Assembly (NCBI GenBank): GCA_902760765.1
Contig: CACWHO010000085.1
Span: 1 to 6,780 of the forward strand
DNA length: 6,780 nt
Reading direction: 5' to 3'
Origin: an uncultured Eubacteriales bacterium
GTDB lineage: Bacteria > Bacillota > Clostridia > TANB77 > CAG-508
Position numbers and translations under genes: made by a program. This document shows, one piece after another, positions 5,901 through 6,780 of the stretch (positions are counted from its first letter, which is position 1; the number at the start of each line of letters is the position of its first letter). The notes beneath the pieces are model-generated. The model was not told the origin of the DNA, did not search any database, and was given only the letters and a program-made list of their open reading frames with translations.

Positions 5901-6780
5901 CTTGATGTAGCACAGGATTATATTAAAAGTATTGTATATACAGATATTGAAGTTGGAAATGAGGGAGTTGCAGAGCAAGCAAAAATTGCTGGATATTCTC
6001 AAAAAGATTTTGAGGCAATACAAAGTTTATTCAATGAGGGAGAAGTAAGAGATTTTTCAAGTATTCCAAGAATACAAGGAAGTACAAAAGGATATACTTA
6101 TGAAATGCTTAGATGTGATGATCCACTAGCTTTAACAATTGGAACACTAACTGATTGTTGCCAAGAAATACATGGAGCTGGACAGACAAGTATGGAACAT
6201 AGTGTTGTATCTCCAGATGGTAGAGTATTTTGTGTAAGAGATGCAGAAGGAAGATTGGTCGCACAAAGTTGGTTTTGGAGAAATCAATATACAGGATGTT
6301 TTGATAATATTGAAATACCTCACAGAATATTTGAGCTATATGAAAAAGAGCATCCAGATGTTGGTAGAAAAGGATTAACTACTGAAGTATTAGAAGTTTA
6401 TAAAAAAGCAGCTCAAGATTTAATGCAAGAAGATGCAAGAGTTTATCAAGAACTATTGGATAATGGAACTATTACGCAAGAACAATATGATGCATTACTA
6501 CTAGGAAAAGTTACAATTGGTTTAGGTTATAATGACATTGCTGATGCAATACAAGCTGACAAAACAATACATCAAGAAACTGATAGAGTTGGGGTAAAAG
6601 GAACAGATAGATTACCACATCCATACACAGATGCAAGTACACAATATACAATTGCAGAAAGGGAAGGTACTGTAAAATCAGAACATGAAAACTTATATGT
6701 TCATCAAGATGATGTACCTGTATTTGATGGAACAAACATGTCTTACACAGTATTGCTAACAATGAAACGAATGGAACAAG
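2955..6780 (+). CDS. Giant repeat protein with Cys-rich C-terminal module, main part (runs off the window)
   Basis: A single frame with no stop from 2955 to the window end, adding about 1,260 codons to the 207-residue N-terminal part, so the protein has at least 1,468 residues. I read every codon from 2994 on. In fused numbering, repeat copies 2-5 of a ~50-residue unit begin at residues 224, 566, 712 and 864. A near-identical pair EFIEKYG[L/I]D[K/N]II lies at 370 and 477. A mostly helical region without obvious repeats spans about 900-1230. A Cys-rich module starting near 1240 contains TDCCQ (1259-1263), VAQSWFW, FDNIEIP, KVTIGLGYNDI and PYTDAS (1416). There is no signal peptide or membrane segment, so a cytoplasmic protein is likely. 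The ATGs at 2955, 2970 and 3129 lack good ribosome sites, so independent translation is doubtful and continuity with the upstream part is more likely. Function unknown; a large modular protein with a binding scaffold and an enzyme-like or metal-binding end is inferred. Confidence 0.88.
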   Translation, partial: MHNSLMQIIGYSNDDVNRRFYHRQDQLGDRFREENPDLFLSEEVPESVRENYYGHYLSMREFSENLEHFEGKTVAQSFSSYGDDKKLISLYGEGIYQLFADYKPIIDRLLNDYTAMQSIEVPTGPITEEQRKEIMSTALTTYITRNGFEQVQNWDEFKMILDFIPMEYLPATPSTREFIEKYGLDKIIESGLDIKYLFKDQKLTNIEEIASLNGIELEDIKKLVSRDSQKILDSYDVKQLLEYGITDLSELSETTNDLSQIREMLKKRPLDLIDMGRYQDAKKEFIEKYGIDNIIALDEETNGMFSHQLWQNDIYMTMLAQAEGRAPKLEGNEQLTYEQFRDRMYEILLHARDERGVLTSRDYQDYDFIQGKFREEHQDIFLDGELPEDVKKAFYTRHMTAEMVRQNPELIQLLQGKDLSRAFPQNMTAGLALLQKDKEGNVIGGIPNTVNMAQYLSEKLGQEEFLKICAEYGKCLDNIGISTKDEISVESVREAIEQSIYKGIKERGIEYFEELPLSFQEKHPELFLPKEIDEDVRKRFYEGKLTFSDIRRNPQIKELLLTKDISVGFGKLKYGQQMLGGNGGRYINPIWEKLSEREIMDLAEEYGDYLKDVNVDVFREDQTEQDRISEVEKIIENNILNRSQMVEQRFGSPRKVIYRNSPFNENVPEFFKDKHPEMFLDENAPEELKNSFYDGGTLTFQLIKDNPEWREFLKGKDLSRAFTEEYSELFKRFDNATIMKLGTRNPETIEKMVQNHREDVLENWYKSTGGKFVPHHVVMLNFPEGEIDSFLGNSKRWSQLMRIDNYNLNDDGKAAILKAAYAMGVFQGNDDGFNKTMKLFTDVPQELTQEEYEKVTSMFSEAFDPFRWIGSNFDPEQKDKEMKSLFEQAYTLNNEGKYVFSMDKQKNKDSVRMVREILEKAQIPRILTPEKAHQMFDSFAMEYNPDFARFFNDNIEEILSNPEYTKDIATIQRQFKAGRRLTLDVAQDYIKSIVYTDIEVGNEGVAEQAKIAGYSQKDFEAIQSLFNEGEVRDFSSIPRIQGSTKGYTYEMLRCDDPLALTIGTLTDCCQEIHGAGQTSMEHSVVSPDGRVFCVRDAEGRLVAQSWFWRNQYTGCFDNIEIPHRIFELYEKEHPDVGRKGLTTEVLEVYKKAAQDLMQEDARVYQELLDNGTITQEQYDALLLGKVTIGLGYNDIADAIQADKTIHQETDRVGVKGTDRLPHPYTDASTQYTIAEREGTVKSEHENLYVHQDDVPVFDGTNMSYTVLLTMKRMEQ
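3045..3188 (+). repeat. Protein repeat copy 2 (48 residues, divergent)
   Basis: FREENPDLFLSEEVPESV opens the copy as in the others, followed by ENYYGHYLSMREF and GKTVAQSF. The first third is well conserved. The NPE segment is missing and the copy is three residues short, so this is the most divergent unit. Confidence 0.7.
3483..3839 (+). repeat. Second short protein repeat, EFIEKYGxDxII (two copies)
   Basis: EFIEKYGLDKII (3483-3518) and EFIEKYGIDNII (3804-3839) differ at two of twelve residues and are 107 codons apart, between copies 2 and 3 of the larger repeat. The intervening sequence is helical and acidic. This indicates a second repeated unit of unknown role. Confidence 0.7.
4071..4223 (+). 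repeat. Protein repeat copy 3 (51 residues)
   Basis: FREEHQDIFL, LPEDVKKAFYTRHMTAEMV, QNPEL and GKDLSRAF. The ending shares a 26-bp identical DNA stretch (4198-4223) with copy 5. Confidence 0.8.
4509..4661 (+). repeat. Protein repeat copy 4 (51 residues)
   Basis: FQEKHPELFL, DEDVRKRFYEGKLTFSDI, RNPQI and TKDISVGF. It starts 146 codons after copy 3 and 152 codons before copy 5. Copies 3 and 4 are each followed by a second conserved stretch (QEEFLKICAEYGKCLDNI and EREIMDLAEEYGDYLKDV). The true repeating unit is therefore nearer 150 residues. Confidence 0.8.
4965..5120 (+). repeat. Protein repeat copy 5 (52 residues)
   Basis: FKDKHPEMFL, APEELKNSFYDGGTLTFQL, DNPEW and GKDLSRAF, with one extra Gly before LTF. 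Its ending (5095-5120) is identical at DNA level to copy 3. This is the last copy seen; the following sequence changes character. Confidence 0.8.
6099..6650 (+). other. Cys-rich C-terminal module with TDCCQ and FDNIEIP motifs
   Basis: A region of the giant protein with a different texture from the repeats. In order it has Cys1247, TDCCQ (Cys1261-Cys1262), GAGQTSMEH with His1275, SPDGRVFCVRDAEGRLVAQSW with Cys1286, and Cys1308-FDNIEIP. KVTIGLGYNDI and PHPYTDASTQ follow. Five cysteines fall within about 62 residues, against four in the roughly 1,240 before. The alternation of short hydrophobic strands with Gly turns suggests an alpha/beta or beta-rich globular domain. Paired Cys and a His could bind metal or act in thiol chemistry. 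I cannot name the family; a remote relation to GNAT-like or PcfJ-like plasmid proteins is only a thought. Confidence 0.6.

Noticed and set aside
6511..6762. Minus-strand reading frame of 83 codons
   Set aside because: It is antisense to the conserved C-terminal module, lacks a ribosome site and has the same composition artefact.
6747..6780. A third frameshift near the window end
   Set aside because: Another frame (IANNETNGT) also reads plausibly, but the main frame stays open to the end and too little sequence remains to decide.

Overview
The DNA is strongly AT-rich. Nearly every arginine is AGA, TGA acts only as a stop, and Trp is always TGG. With an ISLre2-type transposase and an AI-2E-family transporter, this suggests a low-GC Firmicute (Bacillota, possibly a gut Clostridia or Bacilli/RF39-like lineage) using the standard bacterial code. 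The lineage is an inference from composition and families only.

Layout, all on the + strand. (1) Positions 2-259 hold the C-terminal end of an AI-2E-family membrane transporter whose start lies outside the window. (2) Positions 366-1503 hold a GT4-type glycosyltransferase of about 378 residues, split by one extra base near 750. (3) Positions ~1538-2284 hold the left end and N-terminal 211 codons of an ISLre2-family transposase; the rest of its catalytic domain and its right end are missing. (4) From 2375 to beyond the window end lies a very large gene of at least 1,468 codons, again split by an apparent +1 frameshift, somewhere in 2955-2995. It has five copies of a ~50-residue repeat, a second short repeat class, and a cysteine-rich C-terminal module with a Thr-Asp-Cys-Cys-Gln motif.

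The genes do not form an obvious pathway. The transporter and glycosyltransferase look like ordinary chromosomal genes, the IS is a remnant, and the large repeat protein has its own promoter and a strong Shine-Dalgarno site. Its function is not recognised. It has no visible signal peptide or membrane segment and is probably cytoplasmic.

The points most worth a second look are: the repeat architecture and Cys-rich module of the giant protein; two same-direction frameshifts, each next to an otherwise very rare CGN codon followed by a stop; and a hairpin at the IS start that would hide the ribosome site only in read-through transcripts, because the predicted internal promoter starts after the hairpin's 5' arm. 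No RNA genes, CRISPR array or convincing terminators were seen.
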